Below, piece by piece: positions 56,094 to 64,000 of a DNA stretch of 64,000 bases. The notes under the pieces were generated by a model. The model was not told the DNA's origin, ran no database searches, and saw only the letters and a list, made by a program, of their open reading frames with translations. The stretch is taken from the NCBI RefSeq assembly GCF_014779595.1, contig NZ_JACXZT010000019.1:1850462-1914461 (forward strand), read 5' to 3'. Each line of letters starts with the position of its first letter. The stretch's first letter is position 1. Made by a program: the position numbers and the translations under genes. Source of the stretch: Halomonas sp. ML-15. GTDB lineage: Bacteria > Pseudomonadota > Gammaproteobacteria > Pseudomonadales > Halomonadaceae.

Positions 56094-56987
56094 ATGTCTC
56101 CCGCCGATACCCTGCGCCTGCTGCTGCTCTCCTCGCTGTGGGGACTGTCTTTCATCTTCATGCGCGTGGCGGTGCCGGAATTCGGCCCGGTGCCGCTGGT
56201 GCTGGTGCGCATGGGCATCGGTGCCCTGCTGCTGATCCCGCTGCTGCTCGGCGCCCGCTACCTGAGCCTGGTATGGCAGTACAAGCGCCAGCTATTCATG
56301 CTCGGTTTCATCAACCACGTGCTGCCCTTTAGCCTGTTGGCGCTGGCCACCACGCGGCTGGAGGCCGGTTTTACGTCGCTGATCAATGCCACCACACCGA
56401 TCTTCACGGCGCTGATCGGCGCGCTGTTTTTCACCACCCCGGTGCGCCGCCAGCAGTACCTGGGACTTGCGCTGGCGCTGGCCGGCGTCTACGTGCTCTC
56501 CGCCAACCGCCTCGACTTCGCGCTGGGCGGTGACGGCTGGTTTATCCTCGCGGTGCTCGGCGCCACCTTCTGCTACGGCATCGCCGGCAACTACTCCAAG
56601 ACCTACCTCTCACACCTGCCGGTGCGGGTACTGGCAGCGGGCAGCTCGGCGATGTCGGCCCTGATCCTTCTGGTCCCCGGCCTGCTGCTATGGCCCAGCG
56701 AGCCGATCGGCGGCCTGGCCTGGGCCAACGCCCTGGCGCTGGCCGTGTTCAGCACCACCGTGGCCTTCCTGCTCTACTTCGGACTGCTCTCCAGCGCCGG
56801 CGCCACCGCCGCCTCCACGGTGACCTTTCTGGTGCCGGTCAGCGCCCTGCTGTGGGGCTTTCTGCTGCTCGGCGAGGTGCTCAGCATGCAGATCCTGATC
56901 GGCATGGCGATCACCCTGACCGGCACCGCCGTGGCCACCCGGATGGTGCGGTTCAGGCGGCGTGCGGTACCGACGCCGCCGCCCTGA
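56094..56987 (+). CDS. EamA/DMT-family transporter
   Basis: This 297-residue drug/metabolite transporter has ten predicted helices as two EamA repeats (about residues 5-140 and 150-285). SSLWGLSFIFMRVAVPEFGP at the N-terminus and a second-repeat GATFCYGIAGNYSK are typical. AAGGA lies before the ATG. The substrate, exported metabolite or amino acid, is unknown. Confidence 0.92.
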   Translation: MSPADTLRLLLLSSLWGLSFIFMRVAVPEFGPVPLVLVRMGIGALLLIPLLLGARYLSLVWQYKRQLFMLGFINHVLPFSLLALATTRLEAGFTSLINATTPIFTALIGALFFTTPVRRQQYLGLALALAGVYVLSANRLDFALGGDGWFILAVLGATFCYGIAGNYSKTYLSHLPVRVLAAGSSAMSALILLVPGLLLWPSEPIGGLAWANALALAVFSTTVAFLLYFGLLSSAGATAASTVTFLVPVSALLWGFLLLGEVLSMQILIGMAITLTGTAVATRMVRFRRRAVPTPPP

Positions 56988-57000
56988 CGGGCGCTATCAC

Positions 57001-57789
57001 TCAAAAGGTACCCGGGTAGTTACCACCATCAATCAGCAGGTTCTGGCCGGTGATATAGCTGGCCTGGGCGCTGCACAGAAACGCACAGTAGCTGCCAAAC
57101 TCATCGGCACTGCCAAAGCGCTGGGCGGGGATGGCCTGGGCGCGCTTTTCACGCACCGCCGCCAGCGGCTCACCGGAAGCGGCCGCGACCTTGTCGAGGG
57201 TGCCGGCCAGGCGCTGAGTATCGAAGGCGCCTGGCAGCAGGTTGTTGATGGTGACATTGTTGCCGGCCAACTGGGGCTGGCGGGCCAAGCCGGCGACGAA
57301 GCCGGTCAGACCGCAGCGCGCGCCGTTGGAAAGTCCGAGGATATCGATGGGCGCCTTGACCGCCGACGAGGTGATATTGACCACCCGCCCGAAGCCGCGC
57401 GCGGCCATGCCATCCACGCAGGCCTTGATCAGTTCGATGGGGGTGATCATGTTGGCCTCCACCGCCCCGACCCAGTCATCGCGCTGCCAGTCGCGGAAGT
57501 CCCCGGGCGGCGGGCCACCGTTGTTGTTGACCAGGATATCCACCTGCGGGCAGGCGGCGAGCAGCGCATCGCGCACCTCTGATGTGCCGATATCACCGGC
57601 CACGCTGTGTACCTCAATACCGGGGTGGAGCCGCCGTAGCCGCTGCGCCGCTGACTCGAGCCGCTCCGGGTCGCGTGAATTGATCGCCAAATTGACGCCC
57701 TCGCGGGCCAGCGCTGCGGCGCAGCCGAACCCCAGTCCCTGGCTGGCCGCACAGACGATGGCCCAACGGCCGGCTATGCCTAGATCCAT
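57001..57789 (-). CDS. Atypical SDR oxidoreductase lacking the Tyr-Lys pair
   Basis: This 262-residue SDR has a cofactor region (AASQGLGFGCA near residues 14-24), NNNGGPPPG and Ser141/Ser142 (NITSSAVK), but the usual YxxxK active site is LGLSNGARCG: Ser154 replaces Tyr and Arg158 replaces Lys. A known SDR subgroup shares LSNxxR. Its chemistry may differ from ordinary carbonyl reduction, or it may be non-catalytic. AGGAG precedes ATG 57789. Confidence 0.88.
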   Translation of the reverse strand: MDLGIAGRWAIVCAASQGLGFGCAAALAREGVNLAINSRDPERLESAAQRLRRLHPGIEVHSVAGDIGTSEVRDALLAACPQVDILVNNNGGPPPGDFRDWQRDDWVGAVEANMITPIELIKACVDGMAARGFGRVVNITSSAVKAPIDILGLSNGARCGLTGFVAGLARQPQLAGNNVTINNLLPGAFDTQRLAGTLDKVAAASGEPLAAVREKRAQAIPAQRFGSADEFGSYCAFLCSAQASYITGQNLLIDGGNYPGTF

Positions 57790-57854
57790 GCTGCTCTCCT
57801 GTCATGGTAATGAGTGTCACACTATCGATAGCCGAGCCTGCCCCTTAACACCGC

Positions 57855-58739
57855 CTAGCGACAATCCTCCATTGCGCTAACCGCCTGTTCGATCAGCTCG
57901 GCCAGCGCCCAGGCCGGCTCGCTGGCCTGGCCGCCGGCGCGCTGCACCAGCCCGATATCGCGGTGGAAGGTATCGCCGCCCAGATCGATGGCGTGCACCT
58001 CGGCGGGCCAGCGGCGCAGCGCCGCCGTTTCCGGCACCAGCGCCACGCCGACGCGCTTGGCGACCAGCTCGACGATCGCCTCCAGCTCGTCGACCTCGCA
58101 CACCTCGCGCACGTCGATACGCTGCTCGCGCAGGAAACGCTCGACCTGGCGGCCGCCGAAGGAGGCGCGATCGTAACGCACGAAGGGCTGGCCGCTGAGC
58201 CCCTCACGCCAGCCTGAAGCTGACTGCCCCGCGGGCACCAGTAGTCGAAACGGCTCCCGGGCCAGGGTCGTCCAGCGCAGGTCGCTCTGCAGCGAGAACG
58301 GCGGCCGGATGCTGAGCGCCATGTCGAGTTCACCGGCATCCACCAGATCGACCAGCTGCATCGACAGCCCCGGCATCACCCGGGTTCGACAGCCGGGATA
58401 GTGGCGGTGAAAGCGGGCCAGGGCGCCGGGCAGCAGGCCGCGCTGCACCGAGGCGATGGCGCCGACGCTGACCAGGGTCGCCGCTTGCTGATCATCGCCG
58501 CCGGCGCCCAGGGTGCGATATAGCCGCACCAACTCCTGGGCCTGCTGCAGGGTGTGGCGGCCACGCGCATTGAGCCGGGCATTGCGTCCTTGGCGTTGGA
58601 ACAGCGCAACGCCGAGGGACGACTCCAGGCGCTTCATCTGAGCGCTCACCGCGGCCTGGGTGAGGCCGATACGCTCTCCGGCGGCGGCAAAGGTTCCGGC
58701 CTCGGCCACGGCGATAAAGGTCTGCAGCTCACGAAGCAT
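57855..58739 (-). CDS. LysR-family transcriptional regulator
   Basis: This 294-residue LysR protein has an N-terminal winged helix (FIAVAEAGTFAAAGERIGLTQAAVSAQMKRLESSLG, residues 7-42) and a substrate domain from about residue 90. It is divergent from the VOC gene across 102 AT-rich bases, so may control it, and lies upstream of the atypical SDR in the same direction. Confidence 0.92.
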   Translation of the reverse strand: MLRELQTFIAVAEAGTFAAAGERIGLTQAAVSAQMKRLESSLGVALFQRQGRNARLNARGRHTLQQAQELVRLYRTLGAGGDDQQAATLVSVGAIASVQRGLLPGALARFHRHYPGCRTRVMPGLSMQLVDLVDAGELDMALSIRPPFSLQSDLRWTTLAREPFRLLVPAGQSASGWREGLSGQPFVRYDRASFGGRQVERFLREQRIDVREVCEVDELEAIVELVAKRVGVALVPETAALRRWPAEVHAIDLGGDTFHRDIGLVQRAGGQASEPAWALAELIEQAVSAMEDCR

Positions 58740-58841
58740 TGATCAATACTCTTTGTGCTTTATACAAAAATATATTGATTTTATTATAGCTTCAGCTCTC
58801 CTAGGCTGTGGACTGATCTTTATTTCCAACAGGAGCCGACC

Positions 58842-59267
58842 ATGAGCCTCTCGCCCTTCCATCTGGCCATCCCCGTTCACGACCTGCCCGCCGCACGCAC
58901 CTTCTACGGCGAGGTATTCGGTCTCGAAGAGGGGCGCTCCAGCGAGCAGTGGGTCGACTTCAACTTCTACGGCCACCAGTTGGTGATTCACGAGCACCCC
59001 AAGACCTCCACCCAGGAGGGTGCCCACACCAATCCGGTGGACGGCCACGACGTGCCGGTACCGCACTTCGGCATCATCCTCGAGTGGGATCAGTGGGAGG
59101 CGCTGGCCGAGCGCCTGCGCAGCCGCAACACAGAGTTCGTGATCGAGCCCTATGTGCGCTTCAAGGGCGAGGTCGGCGAGCAGGCCACCATGTTCCTGCT
59201 CGACCCCTGCGGTAACGCGCTGGAGTTCAAGGCCTTCAAGGACATGAGCCAGCTGTTCGCCAAGTAG
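58842..59267 (+). CDS. VOC-family protein (glyoxalase/extradiol dioxygenase-like)
   Basis: This 141-residue protein has two paired beta-alpha-beta3 modules. It has [37 protein letters not shown] and [12 protein letters not shown], with His7, a second-module His (VPHFG) and Glu (NALEFK) as likely metal ligands. Family members include lyases, dioxygenases and resistance proteins. The specific role is unknown. AGGAG precedes the ATG. Confidence 0.9.
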   Translation: MSLSPFHLAIPVHDLPAARTFYGEVFGLEEGRSSEQWVDFNFYGHQLVIHEHPKTSTQEGAHTNPVDGHDVPVPHFGIILEWDQWEALAERLRSRNTEFVIEPYVRFKGEVGEQATMFLLDPCGNALEFKAFKDMSQLFAK

Positions 59268-59283
59268 CAAGTAGGTCGGCGGG

Positions 59284-60186
59284 TCAGGACGCCTGCAGCG
59301 CACGCTCCTCGCGGCGATGCTGCAGCGGCGAGGCGCCGAAGTAGCGTTTGTAGTCGCGGCTGAACTGCGACACGCTGCGATAGCCCACCGCCGCCGCGGC
59401 CTGATTGACGTTGCACGCCTCCTGCACCAAAAGCTGCTGGGCCTTGATCAGCCGCAGCCGCTTGACGTACTGCAGCGGCGAGGCGTGGACGATCTGCTTG
59501 AAGTGCTGGTGGAACGTCGAGGGGCTCATATTGGCCTGGCGGGCCATCTCTTCCACCGAGATCTCCTCGGCATAGTGCGCCTGCAGCCGCGACAGCACCT
59601 GCACGATCCGCGCATAGTGGCCCTGGTGCTGCACTAGGGCACACAGCGCCGGCCCCTGCTCGCCCTTGAGCGCCTCGAACACCACGTCACGCACCCGCGC
59701 CTCGCCCATGGCCGACGCCGCGCCAGGCTCATGCAGGGCCTGCAGCAGACGCAGCACCGCCCCGTGCATACCGCTGGTCATCGCTACCGAGGCCATGGGT
59801 ACCGGGTCCTCCATCGCCTGCGCCGCCACCGCATCTCCCATCGCCGCCACCATCTCGCTGAGCAGCGCCGGCTCCAGACGCACCGACACCCCGAGCAGCG
59901 GCGCCTCGGCGCTGGCCAACGTCAGGCACTCGAAGGGTAGCGGCAGGGTCTGAACCAGGTAGTGGCCAGGCCCGTAGTGGATCTCGCGAGCGCCGAGATA
60001 GCCGACCTTGTGTCCCTGAGCAACGATGATCAGGCTGGGATCATAGATCAGCGGGGTCGGCCCGTGGGCACGATGCAGGGCCATCAGCGAGACGCCCGGC
60101 AGCGGCGTGGCGGTATAGCCATCTTCCTCGATCAGCGGCGCGAGCAGTGCGACCAGCTCCGCGGATGCCGTCTGTGGGTGCGCCAT
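59284..60186 (-). CDS. AraC-family transcriptional regulator
   Basis: This 300-residue regulator has an N-terminal AraC_N sensory domain (about residues 25-175, with ALHRAHGPTPLIYDPSLIIVAQG) and a C-terminal double helix-turn-helix (MARQANMSPSTFHQHFKQIVHASPLQYVKRLRLIKA and AAAAVGYRSVSQFSRDYKRYFGASPLQHR). It is divergent from the alcohol dehydrogenase gene and is its likely activator. It is 16 bases downstream of the convergent VOC gene. Confidence 0.92.
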   Translation of the reverse strand: MAHPQTASAELVALLAPLIEEDGYTATPLPGVSLMALHRAHGPTPLIYDPSLIIVAQGHKVGYLGAREIHYGPGHYLVQTLPLPFECLTLASAEAPLLGVSVRLEPALLSEMVAAMGDAVAAQAMEDPVPMASVAMTSGMHGAVLRLLQALHEPGAASAMGEARVRDVVFEALKGEQGPALCALVQHQGHYARIVQVLSRLQAHYAEEISVEEMARQANMSPSTFHQHFKQIVHASPLQYVKRLRLIKAQQLLVQEACNVNQAAAAVGYRSVSQFSRDYKRYFGASPLQHRREERALQAS

Positions 60187-60376
60187 GAGCCCTTCCTCTC
60201 GGTGTCGGAAACCACGAAATTATGCCGATTTTCCGCAGCATTACGCCATGCAAAACCGGCTTTCTGGAGAAATAGGCAAAAACCCCGGAGAAACGGCGGT
60301 CGTACCCTACCCCTCCTGGGCCAATAATGGCGCCATGGCCTCGCCACGAGGCATGACCGATCGAGAGGAGATGCAC

Positions 60377-61441
60377 ATGAGCCAGACCCGCGCCTATGCG
60401 GCCTATGCCGACGACCAGCCGCTGGCCCCCTTCAGCTTTGAGCGCCGCGCCCCGCGTCCCGACGATGTGGCCATCGAGATTCTCTACTGTGGCGTCTGCC
60501 ACAGCGACCTGCACTTCGCCCGCAACGACTGGGGCATGACCACCTTTCCCATTGTGCCCGGCCACGAGATCGTCGGTCGCGTGACCGCGGTGGGGGACCA
60601 GGTGACGCGCTTCAAGGCCGGCGACATGGTCGGTGTCGGCTGCATGGTCGACTCTTGCCGTGACTGCCAGGCCTGCCACGACGGCGTCGAGCAGTTCTGC
60701 CTCAACGGTTTTACCATGACCTACGGCAGCGAAGACCGCCAGGACGGCACCCTCACCCAGGGCGGCTACTCCGACAGCATCGTGGTCAGCGAGCACTTCG
60801 TGCTGCGACTGCCCGAGGGCCTCGACCCGGCGGCCGCGGCACCGATTCTGTGCGCCGGTATCACCACCTATTCGCCGCTCAGGCACCACGGCGTGCGGGC
60901 CGGCCACAAGGTCGGCGTCATCGGCATGGGCGGCCTCGGCCATATGGGCGTCAAGCTGGCCAAGGCGCTGGGTGCCGAGGTCACGGTCTTCACCCGCTCG
61001 GAGGCCAAGGTCGAGGAGGCCAAGCGCAACGGCGCCGACCATGTAGTCGTCTCCGGCGACCCGGCACAGATGGAGGCGGTCGCCGAGACCTACGACTTCA
61101 TGCTCGACACCGTGCCGGTGCAACACGACCTCAACCCCTACCTGGCGGCGCTGAAGTACGACGGCACCCATATCCTGGTGGGGCTGCTCGATCCCATCGA
61201 GCCCGCCGTTGAAGCCTTCAACCTGGTGTTCAAGCGCCGCGTGCTGGCCGGCTCGCTGATCGGCGGTATCCCCGAGACCCAGGAACTGCTCGACTTCTGC
61301 GCCGAGCACGACATCACCTGCGACATCGAGATGCTCGATATCCACAACATCAACCAGGCATACGAGCGCATGGAGAAGGGCGACGTGCGCTACCGCTTCG
61401 TGATCGACATGGCCACCCTGAAGGCTGACCAGACTGCCTGA
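60377..61441 (+). CDS. Zinc-dependent alcohol/aldehyde reductase (YahK/cinnamyl-alcohol dehydrogenase type)
   Basis: This 354-residue MDR enzyme has the catalytic zinc site CGVCHSDLHFARNDWG and GHEIVG, plus the structural zinc Cys ligands in CRDCQACHDGVEQFC. GMGGLGHMGVKLAKALGAEVTVFTRS is the NADP-type Rossmann region. It reduces aldehydes or oxidises alcohols. GAGAGGAG before ATG 60377 identifies the start; codons further upstream (to 60185) are non-coding leader. It is probably AraC-controlled. Confidence 0.94.
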   Translation: MSQTRAYAAYADDQPLAPFSFERRAPRPDDVAIEILYCGVCHSDLHFARNDWGMTTFPIVPGHEIVGRVTAVGDQVTRFKAGDMVGVGCMVDSCRDCQACHDGVEQFCLNGFTMTYGSEDRQDGTLTQGGYSDSIVVSEHFVLRLPEGLDPAAAAPILCAGITTYSPLRHHGVRAGHKVGVIGMGGLGHMGVKLAKALGAEVTVFTRSEAKVEEAKRNGADHVVVSGDPAQMEAVAETYDFMLDTVPVQHDLNPYLAALKYDGTHILVGLLDPIEPAVEAFNLVFKRRVLAGSLIGGIPETQELLDFCAEHDITCDIEMLDIHNINQAYERMEKGDVRYRFVIDMATLKADQTA

Positions 61442-61451
61442 AAGGGCCGAG

Positions 61452-61485
61452 CGATGCCCGGCAATAGGCGTAGTGCCGGGCATCG
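61452..61485 (+). terminator. Hairpin terminator after the alcohol dehydrogenase gene
   Basis: CGATGCCCGGCA and TGCCGGGCATCG form a perfect 12-bp stem with a 10-nt loop, 10 bases after the stop. A T-run is absent, so termination may be partial. Confidence 0.55.
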
Positions 61486-61578
61486 GCTACCCTTGCCAGG
61501 ACTGGCTTACCCCCATGCGCAGGAGCAAAGTACTCCGCCATGACCCATATAATAACGACGCTGTGAGGAGATAGCCCC

Positions 61579-62046
61579 ATGGTCACCCTGACGATCAACG
61601 GTCAGCAGCACGAGCTCGACGTGCCCGACCAGATGCCCCTGCTGTGGGCGCTGCGCGATGTGGTGCGACTGACCGGCACCAAGTTCGGCTGCGGTATCGC
61701 CCAGTGCGGCGCCTGCACCGTGCATCTTGATGGCGAGGCGGTACGCTCCTGCGTCACCCCGGTTTCCCAGGCCCAGAACCGCGAGATCACCACCATCGAA
61801 GGGATCGCCGATGACGCCGTCGGCAGCCGCGTGCAGCGCGCCTGGCTGGAGCTCGGCGTGGCTCAGTGCGGCTACTGCCAGAGCGGCCAGATCATGGGCG
61901 CCTCGGCGCTGCTCAAGCAGACCGCCACGCCCAGCGACGAGCAGATCGTCGAGGCCATGGACGGGAACCTGTGCCGCTGCGGGACCTACTCGCGTATCCG
62001 CCAGGCCATCCATCGCGCCGCCGAGCGTGGGGAGGAGCAGGCATGA
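61579..62046 (+). CDS. (2Fe-2S) subunit of a molybdenum hydroxylase (IorA-like)
   Basis: This 155-residue small subunit has the plant-type 2Fe-2S site [16 protein letters not shown] with a distal Cys (VRSC), and a second cluster site [11 protein letters not shown] and NLCRCGTY. It transfers electrons from the molybdenum site of the next gene's product, as in isoquinoline 1-oxidoreductase and bacterial aldehyde oxidases. GAGGAG precedes the ATG, and the stop overlaps the large-subunit start by 4 bases. Confidence 0.93.
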   Translation: MVTLTINGQQHELDVPDQMPLLWALRDVVRLTGTKFGCGIAQCGACTVHLDGEAVRSCVTPVSQAQNREITTIEGIADDAVGSRVQRAWLELGVAQCGYCQSGQIMGASALLKQTATPSDEQIVEAMDGNLCRCGTYSRIRQAIHRAAERGEEQA

Positions 62047-64000
62047 CCACTCATCGCAACCCCCTACTGCTGGCCAACGTCAGTCGCCGCCATGTGCTCA
62101 AGGGGCTGGCCGCCTCCAGCGCTCTGGTCATCGCCGCCCGCTGGTCGCCGCTGCTCGCCGACGAAGCGGAGCGCTATGGCGCCGAGGCCATGCCCCACGG
62201 CTGGGTCGACGACCCCAACGTCTTTATTCGTATCGACGAGGATGGCACCGTCACCGTGGTCAACCACCGTGCCGAGATGGGTCAGGGCATCCGCACCAGC
62301 CTGGTGATGGTCGCCGCCGATGAGCTCGGCGCCGATTGGCCGCGCGTCCGCGTCGAGCAGGCCCCCGGCGATGAAGAAACCTACGGCAACCAGAACACCG
62401 ACGGCTCGCGCAGCATGCGCCACTCCTTCGACCCGATGCGCCGCGCTGCCGCCGCAGCCCGCACCATGCTCGAACAGGCCGCCGCCGAGCAGTGGCAGGT
62501 GCCGGCCGAGGAGTGCCAGGCCGGCGTGCATGTGGTCCGTCACGACCCCAGCGGGCGCGAGCTCGGCTTCGGCGAACTGGCCGCCGCGGCCAGCCAGCTG
62601 CCGGTGCCCGAGCGTGACACCCTGACTCTCAAGCCACGGGACGAGTGGCGCTATATCGGCCGGGAAAACGTCACCGACGACGCGCCGCTGGCGATCGACG
62701 GCGAGGATATCGTCACCGGCCGCGCTCTATACGGCGCCGATGTTCATCTCGACGACATGCGCTATGCGGTGATCGCCCGGCCGCCGGTCTACGGCGCGCA
62801 GCTCGCCAGCGTCGATGACACCGCCGCGCTGGAAATACCCGGCGTGGTGCGAGTCGTCGAGGTACCGGGCGTGGGACAGCCGGCCGGCTTCGCCCCGCTA
62901 GGCGGCGTGGCAGTGATCGCCGAGAACACCTGGGCGGCGATTCAGGGGCGCGATGCGCTGGAGATCGAGTGGGATCTGGACGCCGCCGGAGACAACGCCA
63001 GCTACGACAGCGACGCCTACCGTGAGGCGCTGGAGCAGGCCGCCTCGGCAGCCGGAAGGGTGGTCCGCGAACGCGGCGATATCGACGCCGCCCTGGACCA
63101 GGCCGAGCAGCGCCTGGAGGCGACCTACTATATGCCGCATATGGCCCAGGCACCCATCGAACCGCCGGTGGCGCTGGCCCGGATAGTCGACGGCAAGGCG
63201 GAAGTCTGGGCCCCGGTTCAGCACCCCCAGGCCGCCCGCGAGGGCATTGCCGAGCAGCTCGGCATCGCCCTCGAGGACGTGACCGTCCATGCCACCCTGC
63301 TGGGGGGCGGTTTCGGGCGCAAGTCCAAGCCCGACTTCATGCTCGAGGCGAGCTACCTGAGCCAGGCGTTGGATGGCCAGCCGGTGCGCGTGCAGTGGAC
63401 CCGCGAAGACGACCTGCACCACGCCTACTTCCACGCCGTCTCGGTGGACCGCCTGGAGGCCGGCCTCGACGCCGAGGGCAAGGCGATTGGCTGGCGTCAC
63501 CGCACCCTCTCGCCGAGCATCGCCTCGCTGTTCGCCCCGGATCCGGAGCACAAGCAGGACTTCGAACTCGGCATGGGGTTTACTACCGTGCCCTTCGATA
63601 TTCCCGCCATGCGCCTGGAGAATCCCGACGCCTCGGCACATGTGCGCATCGGCTGGTTCCGCGCCGTCTACAACCTGCCCCACGCCTTCGCCATCCAGAG
63701 CTTCACCGCCGAGATGGCCGCCGCCGCCGACCGCGATCATCGCGACTACCTGCTCGAGCTGCTGGGACCAGCGCGCCAGATCAATCCCCGCGACGTCAAC
63801 GACAGCTGGAACTACGGCGAAGACCCGGAGCGCTACCCCATCGATATCGGCCGCCTGTGCGGCGTGATCGAGAGCGCCACCGAAGCGGCCGAGTGGCAGC
63901 GTGAACGCCCTGCGGGTCGCGGCCTGGGGCTGGCCGTTCACCACAGCTTCGCCTCCTATGCCGCCGTGGTGTTCGACGTGGAGGTCAACGATGACGGCGA
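62043..64000 (+). CDS. Molybdopterin-binding large subunit of a molybdenum hydroxylase (IorB-like), 3' end outside window
   Basis: The frame stays open from ATG 62043 to the window end, giving about 652 residues of an expected 720-750. A twin-arginine signal, [19 protein letters not shown] (residues 14-32), implies periplasmic export as a folded cofactor-containing complex with the small subunit. Downstream parts match the xanthine dehydrogenase family: [33 protein letters not shown] and [12 protein letters not shown]. Oxidation of an aldehyde or N-heterocycle is likely. Confidence 0.92.
   Translation, partial: MTTHRNPLLLANVSRRHVLKGLAASSALVIAARWSPLLADEAERYGAEAMPHGWVDDPNVFIRIDEDGTVTVVNHRAEMGQGIRTSLVMVAADELGADWPRVRVEQAPGDEETYGNQNTDGSRSMRHSFDPMRRAAAAARTMLEQAAAEQWQVPAEECQAGVHVVRHDPSGRELGFGELAAAASQLPVPERDTLTLKPRDEWRYIGRENVTDDAPLAIDGEDIVTGRALYGADVHLDDMRYAVIARPPVYGAQLASVDDTAALEIPGVVRVVEVPGVGQPAGFAPLGGVAVIAENTWAAIQGRDALEIEWDLDAAGDNASYDSDAYREALEQAASAAGRVVRERGDIDAALDQAEQRLEATYYMPHMAQAPIEPPVALARIVDGKAEVWAPVQHPQAAREGIAEQLGIALEDVTVHATLLGGGFGRKSKPDFMLEASYLSQALDGQPVRVQWTREDDLHHAYFHAVSVDRLEAGLDAEGKAIGWRHRTLSPSIASLFAPDPEHKQDFELGMGFTTVPFDIPAMRLENPDASAHVRIGWFRAVYNLPHAFAIQSFTAEMAAAADRDHRDYLLELLGPARQINPRDVNDSWNYGEDPERYPIDIGRLCGVIESATEAAEWQRERPAGRGLGLAVHHSFASYAAVVFDVEVNDDG

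Noticed and set aside
60041-61483. A 480-codon minus-strand open frame opposite the alcohol dehydrogenase
   Set aside because: The opposite strand has an intact zinc dehydrogenase with all cysteine ligands; the frame also runs through the AraC-ADH promoter region.

Overview
The window is high-GC DNA with dense, acidic-protein-coding operons typical of a Gammaproteobacterium. The gene content (polyol ABC operon with MtlK/SmoS, cyanate ABC operon, TRAP transporters, DUF1989 plus ureohydrolase, MipA and LpxR outer-membrane proteins) looks most like a Halomonas-type halophile. That assignment is inferred from gene style, not from a marker gene. There are no rRNA or tRNA genes, phage genes, CRISPR arrays or complete insertion sequences. 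Almost everything is nutrient uptake and catabolism.

Layout. 1-1118: end of an RND efflux pump. 1348-7429: oligopeptide ABC operon (oppA, B, C and a fused D/F ATPase) and an alpha/beta hydrolase. 7427-7705: a compact hairpin-rich element with terminal inverted repeats, lying exactly between two convergent stop codons. 7703-13572: a PAS/sigma54 enhancer-binding protein divergent from a cyanate ABC transporter-cyanase operon. The intergenic region carries three exact copies of an 11-bp repeat and a near-consensus -24/-12 promoter. 13577-14860: fructosamine-kinase-like and NIF3-like genes. 14865-26468 (minus strand): a polyol operon with SorC regulator, four transporter genes, HAD phosphatase, sorbitol dehydrogenase, P-loop kinase, mannitol dehydrogenase, xylulokinase and transaldolase. 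Together they take mannitol, sorbitol or arabitol to fructose or xylulose and into the pentose phosphate pathway.

26590-33286: an SDR, then a LysR-controlled amino-acid-type ABC transporter, a DUF1989 protein and an agmatinase-family ureohydrolase, probably a guanidino-compound uptake and breakdown unit. 33299-37913: two Nudix hydrolases, a 2OG oxygenase, YtoQ, LpxR and MipA. 38079-42576: a D-carbamoylase, an L-carbamoylase-type hydrolase, diaminopropionate ammonia-lyase and a divergent RpiR regulator, a plausible pathway for carbamoylated 2,3-diaminopropionate. 42958-45864: a TRAP transporter. 45886-49833: LysR, omega-amino acid:pyruvate transaminase and methylmalonate-semialdehyde dehydrogenase (beta-alanine-type catabolism).

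50012-64000: assorted single genes (two MDR/ADH enzymes, a methyltransferase, short-type ArgC, a C69-family protein lacking its nucleophile cysteine, an EamA transporter, an atypical SDR, LysR, VOC, AraC and ADH) and the start of a two-subunit molybdenum hydroxylase cut by the window end. The most notable non-coding features are the 7427-7705 element, the sigma54 control region of the cyanate operon, and hairpins that follow the binding-protein gene in three separate ABC operons.
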